NCBI RefSeq assembly: GCF_025766255.1
Contig: NW_026516721.1
Coordinates: 62,001-126,000, forward strand
From: Zychaea mexicana
Taxonomy: Eukaryota; Mucoromycota; Mucoromycetes; Mucorales; Lichtheimiaceae
DNA length: 64,000 bases
Direction: 5' to 3'
The notes beneath the pieces are model-generated. The model worked only from the letters and a program-made list of their open reading frames with translations. It did no database searches and was not told where the DNA came from. Of this stretch, positions 1-11,708 are shown piece after piece; the stretch's first letter is position 1; each line of letters starts with the position of its first letter. Position numbers and translations under genes: made by a program.

Positions 1-389
1 TAATTATCATTAATATTTTTAAAAAAGTTAAAAAAGAGAAGATATATAAATAGATATTTTGATGATTGAAATACATCTAGTAGATATATAATCTTTTTTG
101 TATACAAAACTAGTAGAAAACAAACAAATTGTTCATTTTCATACAAATAAATTAGGTCTCTTTGTGTTACTTTCTCCAGAAAAGTAACTAGTTATAAATC
201 TCCATAAAAAATTTTAATTTTTGGAATTGGCAGATTTATAATAGGATAATAGTTTATCTATTATCTATCATTTAAAAGATAATATTATTAATAATGATGA
301 ATCTTCATGCACGAAAGTCTGCAACACTACTCTTTGGAATGACATCTTCAAGAGCTCTAAACGACGAGTTCACGAGTATGTGCCTAATA
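1..389. other. AT-rich stretch, no gene seen
   Basis: Very AT-rich sequence with short homopolymer runs. I see no open frame with recognisable protein features and no RNA gene. It ends at the TA dinucleotide that flanks the transposon remnant to the right. Confidence 0.5.
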
Positions 390-1252
390 CAGTGCCTGTG
401 CACTATAACGATATTCAATATAACGATAATTCGATATAACGATAGGATTCTCAGGTGCAAGGCCGATTACTTGGTAAAATATCGGTAATTCTATATAACG
501 ATGAACGATATAATTTCCCAAAATATCGGTTTATCGAGCGGTAAATAATGCACTTTATTTTCCAAATTAAGATAAGATATCTGTTTGTTTGGCGGTTTTT
601 AGCTCTGCAGCAGCCAGCGTTCTCAACTTTCCTCTTATATGGAAAAAATGATTCTAGCATCATCTTTGTCTTCAACGCCTATATCTGCTTACAGACTTTT
701 CTCGAGGACAAAGGCTGTTGTTCCTATTCATCATACCATTTTCTCTGCTCCACTTCTTCAGTGTCGTCACCTACCTTTATAAATTTAAAAACAAATAGCC
801 TACATAAATAGGCTTATATTCTTCCTTTGCCCATTCTGCAAGAAGCCTGCCTTGGGTCCAGCCACTCTGTTTATGCTTGTACACGATTGCAAGCTTTTGG
901 CGCTTAGTAAGCATTTGGTGTTGATTTTTTGGTTCGTTAGGGCACCTGCATTGATAATGCGAGAGGAGCCAGCTGCGATTCTGTGATAAGACGATAAGCT
1001 ATTTTGTGGATAAAGAAGTGATGTTTTCCTCTCTCTTCATTGATTATTACTAAGCTAATGATGGACGCTAGTTTAATTATGTTTCCGGTACATTCTTTTT
1101 GCTTCTTTTTTTGCGGAGGATATCTCAGTAGACTATGGATAAGCTTTATTCCGAACTCATCTGCCCTGAGAGCCAATTCGATATACCAATAATTCGATAT
1201 AACGATAGGTTTTTCGGTCTATAGGGTGTATCGTTATAGCGCGCGGGCACTG
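390..1252 (-). mobile_element. Pogo-like DNA transposon remnant with TIRs and TA target-site duplication
   Basis: The left end begins CAGTGCCTGTGCACTATAACG. The right end, read on the other strand, begins CAGTGCCCGCGCGCTATAACG. Each end is flanked by TA, as expected for a Tc1/mariner/pogo insertion. Motifs related to TATAACGATA recur just inside both ends. At about 15 kb per usual autonomous set of elements this would be short; at 863 bp it can only be a deleted, non-autonomous copy. A helix-turn-helix piece of the transposase survives on the minus strand (separate entry). The rest of the interior has stops in all frames. Family assignment rests on the TIR form, the TA duplication and the HTH fragment. 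Confidence 0.8.
798..926 (-). pseudogene. Transposase N-terminal HTH fragment (CENP-B/pogo type)
   Basis: Reading the minus strand from the ATG near 914 gives a peptide starting MLTKRQKLAIVYKHKQSGW, followed by TQGRLLAEWAKEEY. This resembles the first helix-turn-helix of pogo/CENP-B-like transposases, which bind the element's own ends. The frame closes after about 45 codons. Neither the second DNA-binding domain nor the DDE catalytic domain is present inside the TIRs. It is therefore a relic whose product could at most bind TIR-like DNA. The call rests on pattern recognition and was not confirmed by a profile search. Confidence 0.6.
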
Positions 1253-1290
1253 TATGTTTCCTATTCATCTTATTAAACTTTGAACATAGA

Positions 1291-1536
1291 AAATGCATTC
1301 GACACGTTCATGAAGAAGCAATCATTACACTCACGACAGCAGCACACCCTGCAGCACATGAAGTGCACCAGTTGATCGACCCAGTTGCACTCAATAAAGA
1401 ATCCACTCAAGATACAATTGATAGCCAATATGACACTGAGGATGATGCTGATCTGCATTAGGACTCATCATCTGAAGAACTCTCAGTGACTAATTTTGAT
1501 CCTTTCGATTTTTTTAGATTTATTATCTTTATCAAT
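1291..1536 (+). pseudogene. Decayed coding fragment with acidic C-terminal-like segment
   Basis: One plus-strand frame reads IRHVHEEAIITLTTAAHP, then an acidic stretch DSQYDTEDDADLH, one in-frame TAG, and then DSSSEELSVTNFDPF. Base composition is less AT-rich than the flanks, which suggests former coding sequence. It lies immediately right of the transposon end and may be the 3' end of an older element or host gene. I do not recognise the family. Confidence 0.3.
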
Positions 1537-2742
1537 TAATGAGATATATTAATAGTAAGTATTCATTATTAATAAAATAATCATTATGGCAATAAATTTA
1601 AACTTCATCTTTTATAATAATTAAGTAAAAATATAACATAAAGGAACATGTTATATTGAAATAAGAAAGAAGGAAACAAATAGCATAATGTACCTAATAG
1701 AAAATATAATATATAAATGAATAATAAAAGATTAATTTAATAGATGTCTGGATATAATTTTGTAATATATCCTTCATTATTTAAAGAATTTTTTTTTTCA
1801 TTTTTTTTCACTTAATGTTTTATTTAATTTCTCAATCTTTCTTTTATTATTTTTTTCAGGTATATGGTTTTTATTATGCTTAGTACAAATAAATTTTTCT
1901 TTATCCCCATTTTTAGTTATCCTTTTACAACAAAGGTTACCTTTCTTCATTTTTCCCTCTTTTATATTTATGCATACATAAACTATTATCCAAATTTTTA
2001 TAAATAAAAAAATCCGAATTTAATAAATTATTTATTTTTCATCTATTTTTCTATTAATGAAATGTATTAATCTTTAATTTATAATATGATTGCATTCTAT
2101 TTTTATCATTTCTGTTAACTCTAATTTTAAATCTATTTTTAAATTATTTTTAGAAAAAGGAAGAACTGTATTAAAACAACCCATCATTGTTTTGTTCTTA
2201 TAATTGCTAATTTTTTTAAATAAAGATTTTTCAATTTTAAAATAAATTTATGTTAAATTAGTTAAAATTAAAATACTTTAATTTTATTAAATCTTGAACT
2301 TTTTCATTTTTTTATTATTTTGGCAGAAATAGATTATTTCACTTGTAATGATTTATATTAAATTTATAAATGTTATAAAACAAAAAGAGTTTAGAAGGTT
2401 ACCAGTTAGACCCCCTCACCTACAGGCGACAGTTCGTCACCATCACAATTGTCCTTACAGTTATAAGTGCCTGGTCATGATCGATTCCAAGTTAACAACA
2501 TCGACATCTCAAGGAAATTTTATCAAATGCAGCAATATGTCTTTGGTTTTGTTCTTTCCAACAACTTGACACTGGAATCTGGCGTACACCTGATCCTCTC
2601 ATTGAGTTCAAATCTCCTCCTTCAAAACAACAACTGCCTCCCCAAAGCAATGGTGCCTTTTTTCAGAAACAAGCTCTATACCCAAATCCGTGAACACAAC
2701 CTTGATTCTTAGAACTCGACAAGCAAATTTCCCGGTGATGTA
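1537..2742. other. Extremely AT-rich tract, then possible broken upstream coding of the next gene
   Basis: Roughly 1540-2390 is almost entirely A/T with long homopolymers and no supportable gene. From about 2400 the composition returns to normal. A frame around 2545-2690 reads as plausible protein (TGIWRTPDPLIEFKSPPSKQ) but stops before the next gene. It could be a missed 5' exon or a degraded N-terminal part of that gene. Confidence 0.4.
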
Positions 2743-3524
2743 TTGCTCAAAACCATTGAGATTGCTCAAAGTGTGTATAAAAAGACAATCGATCAGATCG
2801 GCGTGAGCGTATCAATCCTCAACCTGGCAAGCACCATAGATGACAAAATCAACAAACGCCTGATCGTGTTGGCTTCACAGCTTCTCCAGTCTCTTCCCAT
2901 AGATCCCAGTAACGCTGACATCTCAGAGACTATGCTGATCACCAGATATATTGTCCTTTTACTGCAGCCTCTGTTTGACAACGACGACCTAAACATCCGA
3001 CTTGATTTCACAGCTACTGAGCTTGCTGAAAAGTGCAAACGACCGCCCAACTTCAACGGATGCCCAGATTGCATCATCACGCGCTTCACCCACCAAACAG
3101 ATGGCGGCATCAATATTGGCTACAGTGAAGTGAAAAAAATCTCTATGGCAAGGAACCATTACTTGGTGAACTGGGACCTGGTTCGCCTCGCGTTCTTTGG
3201 CAAAAATGCCATTGATGACAATCACCTTGGTGGCAATATCAGCATCCACATTGTCGGTAGGTTTGTGAGCATATGCCCCCCCCCCAAAAAAAAAACGCTG
3301 AATTTGTTCTATTTCCTAGCACCTTCCATCGTTTTTATTTGATCAAGCTGCAATCTGATGGTATCTACACCATGACAGAATTGTTGCGCGTGCAAGTCCC
3401 TATGTCTGTCTCAGAGGTGCCTGCATACCTGACGAATCTGGCGCGCCTAAAGAATGTCATTCACATCTCTGAAAAACATTGCAACAAAGAAGCAATGATG
3501 CTGACACTTTCTCCTGTACCATGA
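2743..3524 (+). CDS. PD-ExK-motif protein of a mucoralean multicopy family, possibly N-terminally truncated
   Basis: Modelled as exons 2743-3260 and 3320-3524. The 59-nt intron contains a C10/A10 run and starts at GTTTGT; without it the frame breaks. The centre reads FNGCPDCIITRF, then about 20 residues later GYSEVKKIS, so the protein carries a literal PD...ExK pattern as in PD-(D/E)XK nuclease-fold proteins. It continues NWDLVRLAFFGKNAIDD and, after the splice, LIKLQSDGIYTMTELLRV. From memory, mucoralean genomes carry many copies of related proteins with RPD...GEVK and HDGIYxMxE segments. No function is established, and the nuclease idea is inference from two motifs. The start is uncertain because family members are usually longer at the N terminus and coding-like sequence lies upstream. 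Confidence 0.5.
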
Positions 3525-4645
3525 ATCCCTCTTGGCCACCGACATTACCTTTTTGCTTGACAAGCAAAAAATTCGAAAGAGAAAGAAGACCACCGGCTAT
3601 TGAAATATCAATAAAACGCACGCATTGAGACTTTGTTTCTTTTTATATCTTGTCAGAAAGCTGGAAAGCGAGCATGTATGAGATGCCATGCAGGGGGTAG
3701 AAAGAGATGGATGGGTACGTGAAATGTGACCAACATTTGACCACTGTTTTGGGGTTTTTTAAAGGGATGTTTTCTGGTTGGCGGTCATGTACGACAACCA
3801 TCATAATATAGGGATCTCCAGCCAAAAAATATATAGTAAGAAGAGAAGAAGAAGAAATGCGCAGTTTCGCGCGTATTACCCAGCTTTCGCGTTAGCGACT
3901 CAATTTGGCAACATGGTCCAGTGGAATCTTGGCGTCCCAATTTCAAAATGGATCCCACTTTCGATTTTCGCTAACCTGTTAATTGTTTATGATAGCTGGA
4001 GCGTCTCAAAATCATCTTCATTGCTGTCAAACAATTCTCGTGAGAGGCGCCGAGAGCTTCTCGGCAATGGCGCGTAATTTTTTTTGGGAAAGTGGGACGA
4101 AAAAAATCTCTGTGCAACCGCTGAAAAGTTTAATGGGGGAGCGCTGAACTTCTCCAATCTGACTGTGCATGCATCCGTTTTTTGGGGTACTTAGCAATAA
4201 AACAAGCAGTGAGTGTGATGACGCCAATAGCATGCAGTATTTTCAAGAAGAGCACTGCTACAACAATGAAAGTGAGCTATGCATAATTTACTCCTAATTT
4301 TCTATGCTTCAAAAAAAACTGCATACATCAAGTTAAATCGAAATTGACCGTCATTACGATGCCAACCTTGAAGCACGAAAGAAATAAATAAGCGAAACCC
4401 GTAAAGCTTCTGCTTAGTAATCGTATAGCAGACAAAGAATATCAAAGTGTCTATATAACATATTGTTAAGGTCTGAGACGTCGCAAGGCACGGATATGCA
4501 TGCAGATCACACACCAAATGTTGTGTATAACCAGTTTTCTTGTAATCCTATCTTCGTCCCAATCCAGTTTCGGGAATGGACCGTAACACCGACAGACGTC
4601 CTCGTTGGCTGTCGTTGTTTCAGCTGTGCCTGTCTCCGCGCCGCT
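3525..4645. other. Intergenic, no gene supported
   Basis: Several open frames of 60-100 codons exist on both strands, but none has recognisable domains or a splice-supported extension. The segment 3640-4170 has a composition unlike its AT-rich left flank and could be old repeat DNA. I cannot show repeat boundaries. Confidence 0.4.
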
Positions 4646-4655
4646 TTTATATAAA
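4646..4655 (+). promoter_or_regulatory. TATA-like element upstream of the thiolase gene
   Basis: TTTATATAAA lies about 70 bp before the ATG. It is followed by a pyrimidine-rich stretch (CTTTCTCCC, CCCTTTCTTC) typical of strongly expressed fungal genes. Confidence 0.5.
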
Positions 4656-4724
4656 CTTTCTCCCAGCTTTAGTTTTTATTTTCGTCCCTTTCTTCGTCGA
4701 ACACACATCTCCGATTTTCTCATC

Positions 4725-6626
<1,902 letters not shown>

Positions 6627-6887
6627 ACAATGCTGTAACAACTTGAAGATTTGTGAAAGAACTTGACCTTTTATGGTTTATACTGGCTTGGCAAAGCAAA
6701 GAGTTCATGCATTAGAACACAAATGCCCCTTTCACAATCTTGCCTCCCTTTCCTCTGTCGCTAACTCTTGCTTTCTGTTGTTTTTCCCGTCTTCCTTCCT
6801 TTTTACTTGACATTCCATAATCGTTTTATTCTTCTTTTTATATCTATATTAAAACACCAACACCAACGTCAACATCCAACACACACT

Positions 6888-8027
6888 ATGCTGACAGGAG
6901 AAGATATCGCATGGGTCATTTATAGCACCATATTGATTTTGTTGACTACGGTACTCGCCGTACGGTGTCGACACAACCTCCTACTACTTCCATTCATCGT
7001 TTTTGCAATTTTATCAACAATTTCACATCTTGTCATGCTTGCACGACGATACCAGAGCGATTCTGTCATACTTTTAGCGGATCGTAGCCCCATCATCAAC
7101 CATATACCCATCTTTTCACTCCTCCTGTACGCGGCACTGATCGAGTGCCAGCTTATGTATATTCAGCATGTAAATACCTCTTACCAGAACCGTGACCACT
7201 GGAACAGTAGAGACCTAGACGATCCTGAGAAGCAACAGCAACGGCGTCAACGACAATCTCAGCAGCAATCCCAACAAGAGCAGCAGCAGCAGCAGCAACG
7301 CAAACAGAACTCGATTCGGTTAAAAAGATCAAAAACGTACTGGGCAAATGTTTGCATGCTCATCACGTACACGTGTCTAGTCGTTGCGCTTGTTTGTGTC
7401 CGTCTGGCATTGAACGACAATCTTGGCTCCACTAGGCTAATCATGGCTCTGTGCATCACAGCACTGGCTGTTTTAGCCGCCTCCAATGCACTGTTTGTTT
7501 TCTTGGCTGTTGTCCCAACACCACGATCATCATCATCGTCAACAACAGCAACAGCAACAGCGGCATCGACGAAAACTAATAACTTATATCGTGATGGATG
7601 TTTTTTGAAAGCAACAATGCTCTCATTTACTATATCCATGATCGGCATGGCGGCTGAAGCTTGGCTCTTTTTCAGCATGATAGTGACTCACGAAACTTAC
7701 AATTTTACAACTCTTGGCTGGATCATGTTTGAAACATGCTTGGTGTATCTGCCCATTTTCGCTATACTGATAATGTGCCTGTTTGTCAGACAAATCCATC
7801 TACTTGGCTTACAACAAGCGACGACAGCTGAAGCACGATGTTTACGCTTTTTACGCCAGCGAAGACGAAAACGGAGATCAGCAGCAGCAGACCATGAAGT
7901 GGACGAGGATGATATATATAGTGATCAACAACAACACCAACAACAGCGATTTAGCCATGATGCAGCATCAGAAGCAGCAACTGGCTTAAGGCGCCCGGAC
8001 GCTGCAGCCTTATCAAACAATATGTAG
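6888..8027 (+). CDS. Seven-transmembrane protein with Gln- and Ser/Thr-rich loops, unknown function
   Basis: Intronless, 379 aa. Start chosen at the ATG after CACACACT (MLTGEDIAWV); an in-frame ATG 120 nt upstream lies in pyrimidine-rich leader sequence. Hydrophobic segments, in order: IAWVIYSTILILLTTVLAV, LLLLPFIVFAILSTISHLVM, a third from about IFSLLLYAALIECQLMYI, a long polar loop rich in Gln/Arg, then four more ending in YLPIFAILIMCLFV. Seven segments with a short N terminus and a basic, Gln-rich C-terminal tail (RQRRRKRR) give receptor-like topology. I do not recognise a known GPCR or transporter family. The Arg-rich start of the tail fits a cytoplasmic C terminus by the positive-inside rule. 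It could be a membrane sensor of unknown class. Confidence 0.75.
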   Translation: MLTGEDIAWVIYSTILILLTTVLAVRCRHNLLLLPFIVFAILSTISHLVMLARRYQSDSVILLADRSPIINHIPIFSLLLYAALIECQLMYIQHVNTSYQNRDHWNSRDLDDPEKQQQRRQRQSQQQSQQEQQQQQQRKQNSIRLKRSKTYWANVCMLITYTCLVVALVCVRLALNDNLGSTRLIMALCITALAVLAASNALFVFLAVVPTPRSSSSSTTATATAASTKTNNLYRDGCFLKATMLSFTISMIGMAAEAWLFFSMIVTHETYNFTTLGWIMFETCLVYLPIFAILIMCLFVRQIHLLGLQQATTAEARCLRFLRQRRRKRRSAAADHEVDEDDIYSDQQQHQQQRFSHDAASEAATGLRRPDAAALSNNM

Positions 8028-8213
8028 CTCCTCAACTATAGCGAGCAGCCGCCAAAAAGAATCGCATGTACTATTATATATCTTTCCTTAATTCCTTCTT
8101 TTAACTCAACAAGTCAACCCATCCCCTATTTTAGCCAAGGTGTATGTGTTTCCGTGTGGTGTGTGATTCAATCTGTGTTTTATTGGATTACTTTTGCAAA
8201 CGTTAGAAACATA

Positions 8214-10975
8214 CTAGCATCTCTGCCGATTGTATGGTGTTGATGATGCTTCTGGGCAATCTCTTGCAAAGTGACCTGACTATACATATGCATATGTACA
8301 TATACAACATTATTAGAACAAACTAGTTACTATTTTCCTCGTACTACCCAATGTGCTTTCAATAATAACTAAAATACATACCTTTGAGCAATTATAACAT
8401 GTAAGCTCATTTGCTTGATGGTAACCTCGTGGATGTCCTTGCCCGACATATTTGCTCGAATCATCTGAAGGCATGATACCAGGTGAGGGTCCGGTTCGAT
8501 CTGAGCGCGAGACATGCGCAAGATATCTATTCATACTGCCGCTTCCTCCTCCACCTAAACCAAGTGTAGGTGGCGGCGACCGTGATCTCGAGCGAGATCG
8601 ATATCTGTAACGAGAGTCCGAACGCGATTTGGATCTGCGGCGGTACGGGGACATGGAGCGGGACCGCGGTGATTTGTAGCTGTCACGACTCCGAGATCGA
8701 CTATAAGGCGAGCGGCTTCTATATGTTTTAAGATGTATGGTGTGATTTCTAATGCATTAGTAAGACTCGCAAAGTAGGATAAGAAACAGCTTAAGCATTT
8801 GCACCGTTTAAATGATAAGACTAATACTTATGAGACTGACCTGCTGTGATAATGGTGCCGGTGATGTCCTCGACTTCCACGGCTATGTCTTCTTCTGGGG
8901 CTACGACCACGCTCAGGACTGTAGCTGCGACTGCGGCTACGACTACTGTAATCACTGCGACTTCGACTTCTGCTGCGGGAATGATCACGTCTGCTTGATC
9001 GGGAAGAACGGCCATACCTTCCTCGTTCCTCTTCGTGACTATCACTGCGTCGCCGTTGTCTTCCCCGTCGTCCTTCTCGTTCTTCTCTTTCCCGTCTTTC
9101 ATTTTGTTTTTGCTTGAGCATTTCATAATGCGTATCCAGGTAACCTGGCTCCCATCCGCTCCGATCGAGTTTGCTATCTGCCTGTTCTTCAAACTCCTCA
9201 GCATTGTCTCTATCCCGTAGGTCCAACCCCCAATAGAAGTCGTCCACAGCGCGATTCATTTCATCCGTGGGTGATGGATATGAATATACTTGTTGAATCT
9301 CAGATGGGCGAATCGCAGAGTACGTGTCATCGTTTATCTGGTTATTCATACTAATTGGTGAGTATGTAGTCCCAACTACCAATTACATTACGGACAGTTG
9401 TAGTTATATATTCTACTCGACACAATTTAGTTACCTGCACAGCGGATAGCATGAGACCAGCAGGGAGCTCATAATACTGCTTTTCAGGAGCAGTCTGTTC
9501 AATTTGGGTAGGATTTTGTGATTCAGTTGTTGGAGGGTACGCATGAGGAGGTGCAGCTGGTATCACGGGAGGTGGTGGCGGAGGGCGAGGCATGCTCATC
9601 ATGGGTCTGGGTGGTAAATGTGGGTTCATTCCTGGTGGTGGATGAGGTGGCATGACTCCAGCGGGTGGCATTGGCGGAGGTCTGATGTGAGGTCGAAGAG
9701 GATATGGATATCCTGCCGGAGGAGGAGGAAATGGTGGTCGAAATCCAGGATTGAAGTGTGGAGAAGGCATAGGGGGCATTGGTGGAGCCATGGATGGATG
9801 CATATTAGGATGTGGTGGTAGAGGTGGCCCTACTGCTCCTGGTGGAGGGGGCGTCGGTTTCACATCGTATGGAGTCAGTGGAGCTGGTGGTGGCGGAGGT
9901 ATAACAACATTTTTCCTTATCGAATCGAGGACATTGGGATCAAAAAAGTGTTTGTCGCTCCAAATCGAAATAACCTGGATATCAAAAAGAAAGGAATGAG
10001 TGTAAGCATACCATCACCAGGGAAGTTATACCCAGTTTATCAATTTTATCACATGTAGCCTGTTATCTCCCATGTTTTCTTCTTTTCTTCTATACCTTGG
10101 TCACTTTTGATTTCATGTCGGTAGAAATGCCACTGTAATGGTACGCTTGTCTGAGGAGTGGCACTAGACGTGGTAAAATGGCTTCCTTCATCCACATTTG
10201 CTGCCGCCGAACACTATGAAATACATTCACGTTAAAGTGACAACCTTCCTATCATGCCGCATAAACTATCACAAAATGGCCATCACTTTTATACCTGTGA
10301 AACAGAATATCGTTGACGAGATAAATCAAATGTAGTCGTTCCAAAAATGAATTTCGCGACTGAGACAAGGCCAGCCATAAATCTGCTATGACTTCTATTT
10401 GTTGTGGTTCGTAACAATACTTGAATACCCAGGTTTTGCCAGACTGTGTGTGTGTGTGTTTAAGGTGTCAGTGAGTATAACGAGTTTTCAGGTGTGGTTT
10501 GTTCTTTAAACGCTGAACACGATGTATATCAGGCAAACACAATAAGGGAAGTAGAGAGGATGGTAAGTACTTCAATGTTCGTTCGAGAGCAATCTTGCAT
10601 AATCATTTGCAAAATGATTTTAAAATCGTCGAGATCTTTTTCTTCCATGCGATTGTTGTTATATGGATTCAACATGACGCGTTTCACACTGTCATATGCT
10701 GTTGAAAGCGCAAACTGATCGTGTCCTTGAGCAGCAGGAGATGCTGCGTGGTAATCTGCTGACATGGGTGGTGGGTGCGGTGCTCCTGCTGGTGGTTGAA
10801 CAAAATGTTGTCCAGGAGGAGGTGGACGTGGCGATTGAAACGGTGGTGGTGGCGGTCGCCCTAGAATTAACAGAAAAAAAAACTAGATCAGGAACAGCGA
10901 TCGAATTTTATTCATAGAGAACAGAAACCAAATTAATTCTGTAAATGTAACTGATTCCTTACCGTATGGATCCAT
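8214..10975 (-). CDS. CHERP-like CID-domain SR-rich pre-mRNA splicing factor with zinc knuckle
   Basis: Eight exons join in phase to 669 aa: 10963-10975, 10571-10860, 10295-10443, 10096-10213, 9435-9974, 8841-9337, 8382-8718, 8214-8279. A Pro-rich start (MDPYGRPPPPPF) leads into a CTD-interaction-like (CID) domain at about 60-215, with LERLHLIYLVNDILFH and VTKVISIWSDKHFFDP as in human CHERP. Next come a Pro/Met-rich linker and YYELPAGLMLSAVQ followed by INDDTYSAIRP, matching the CHERP segment after its Pro-rich region. An Arg/Ser domain and a CCHC knuckle (CYNCSKSGHFARDC) at the very C terminus follow. Likely a nuclear U2-associated splicing factor. The animal N-terminal SURP domain is absent, and the terminal zinc knuckle is not in human CHERP as I know it. 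The knuckle appears only if the last intron uses the TATAG acceptor. Confidence 0.8.
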
Positions 10976-11267
10976 TGATGTTTGCAGGTTGAGGATAGTA
11001 TTCACTGTTCTTAATGAAAGGTGCAGCCACAATACTTCTCAAGTACCACAACTCCGATTTTGAGGTTGTGTAACTGTAAAGTTTGCGAGGTTCCGTATAC
11101 AACATTTCTTTTCTCGGATAGCACATGATGACTATAATTCAAGGTCAAAGGACCTTTCTTCGTAATATGAAATGATAGAGTTGTAGTAGAATATAAGAGA
11201 AGAAATGTAATATGAAACAAAAGGAATTATGTACACGAACAAGGATAACGTTAAAAAACGGATGTGA

Positions 11268-11708
11268 CTAATTGCGGGGAACCGGTATCCTAACATCACC
11301 TCGATGTTCGTTGTAAGCGGGTGGTGGTAAATTCAATGATCGCGGCTCTTCGAAAGCGAGTGGTTCACCCTCAGTATTATTCTGGATTGACACTTGGCTG
11401 TAATGGTTATGATGATGACTGTAGCTTCTTCCTCGGCGACCATTGCTGGTTGTCAAGGGTACTGATGAGGATGACCGAGCATTAAAATCGTATTCTTCGG
11501 CAGGAACAGTATATACAACGTATCCTACGACATGAGAGCTCTTTGTAAGGTACACTCTAATTTTGATCCTGATTTATTCCTCTGTTCGTTTCTGCTTACG
11601 TTGACGATGAGTCCGTGCGTAAATAAGAGTAACACACATAACCATTGCAAGTACAAATCCAATTATTACAATTGGAAGAATGATATACAATTGCTGTTCG
11701 TCAGGCAT
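11268..11708 (-). CDS. Small single-pass membrane protein with PPxY motif
   Basis: Exons 11600-11708 and 11524-11268 (minus strand) give 121 aa. The N terminus MPDEQQLY is followed at once by one membrane segment (IILPIVIIGFVLAMVMCVTL) and then basic residues (RTHRQR). This predicts a short outside N terminus and a cytoplasmic tail without a cleaved signal peptide. The tail contains LPPPAYNEH, a PPxY motif of the kind bound by WW domains of Nedd4/Rsp5 ubiquitin ligases. Such small adaptors are known in fungi as Rsp5 recruiters, but I cannot assign this one to a family, so that role is inference. The gene starts about 730 bp upstream of the CHERP-like gene on the same strand. Confidence 0.65.

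Noticed and set aside
3255..3330. Frame break at a C10/A10 tract in the PD-ExK gene
   Set aside because: A 59-nt GT-AG intron (3261-3319) removes the tract and restores the family-like sequence.
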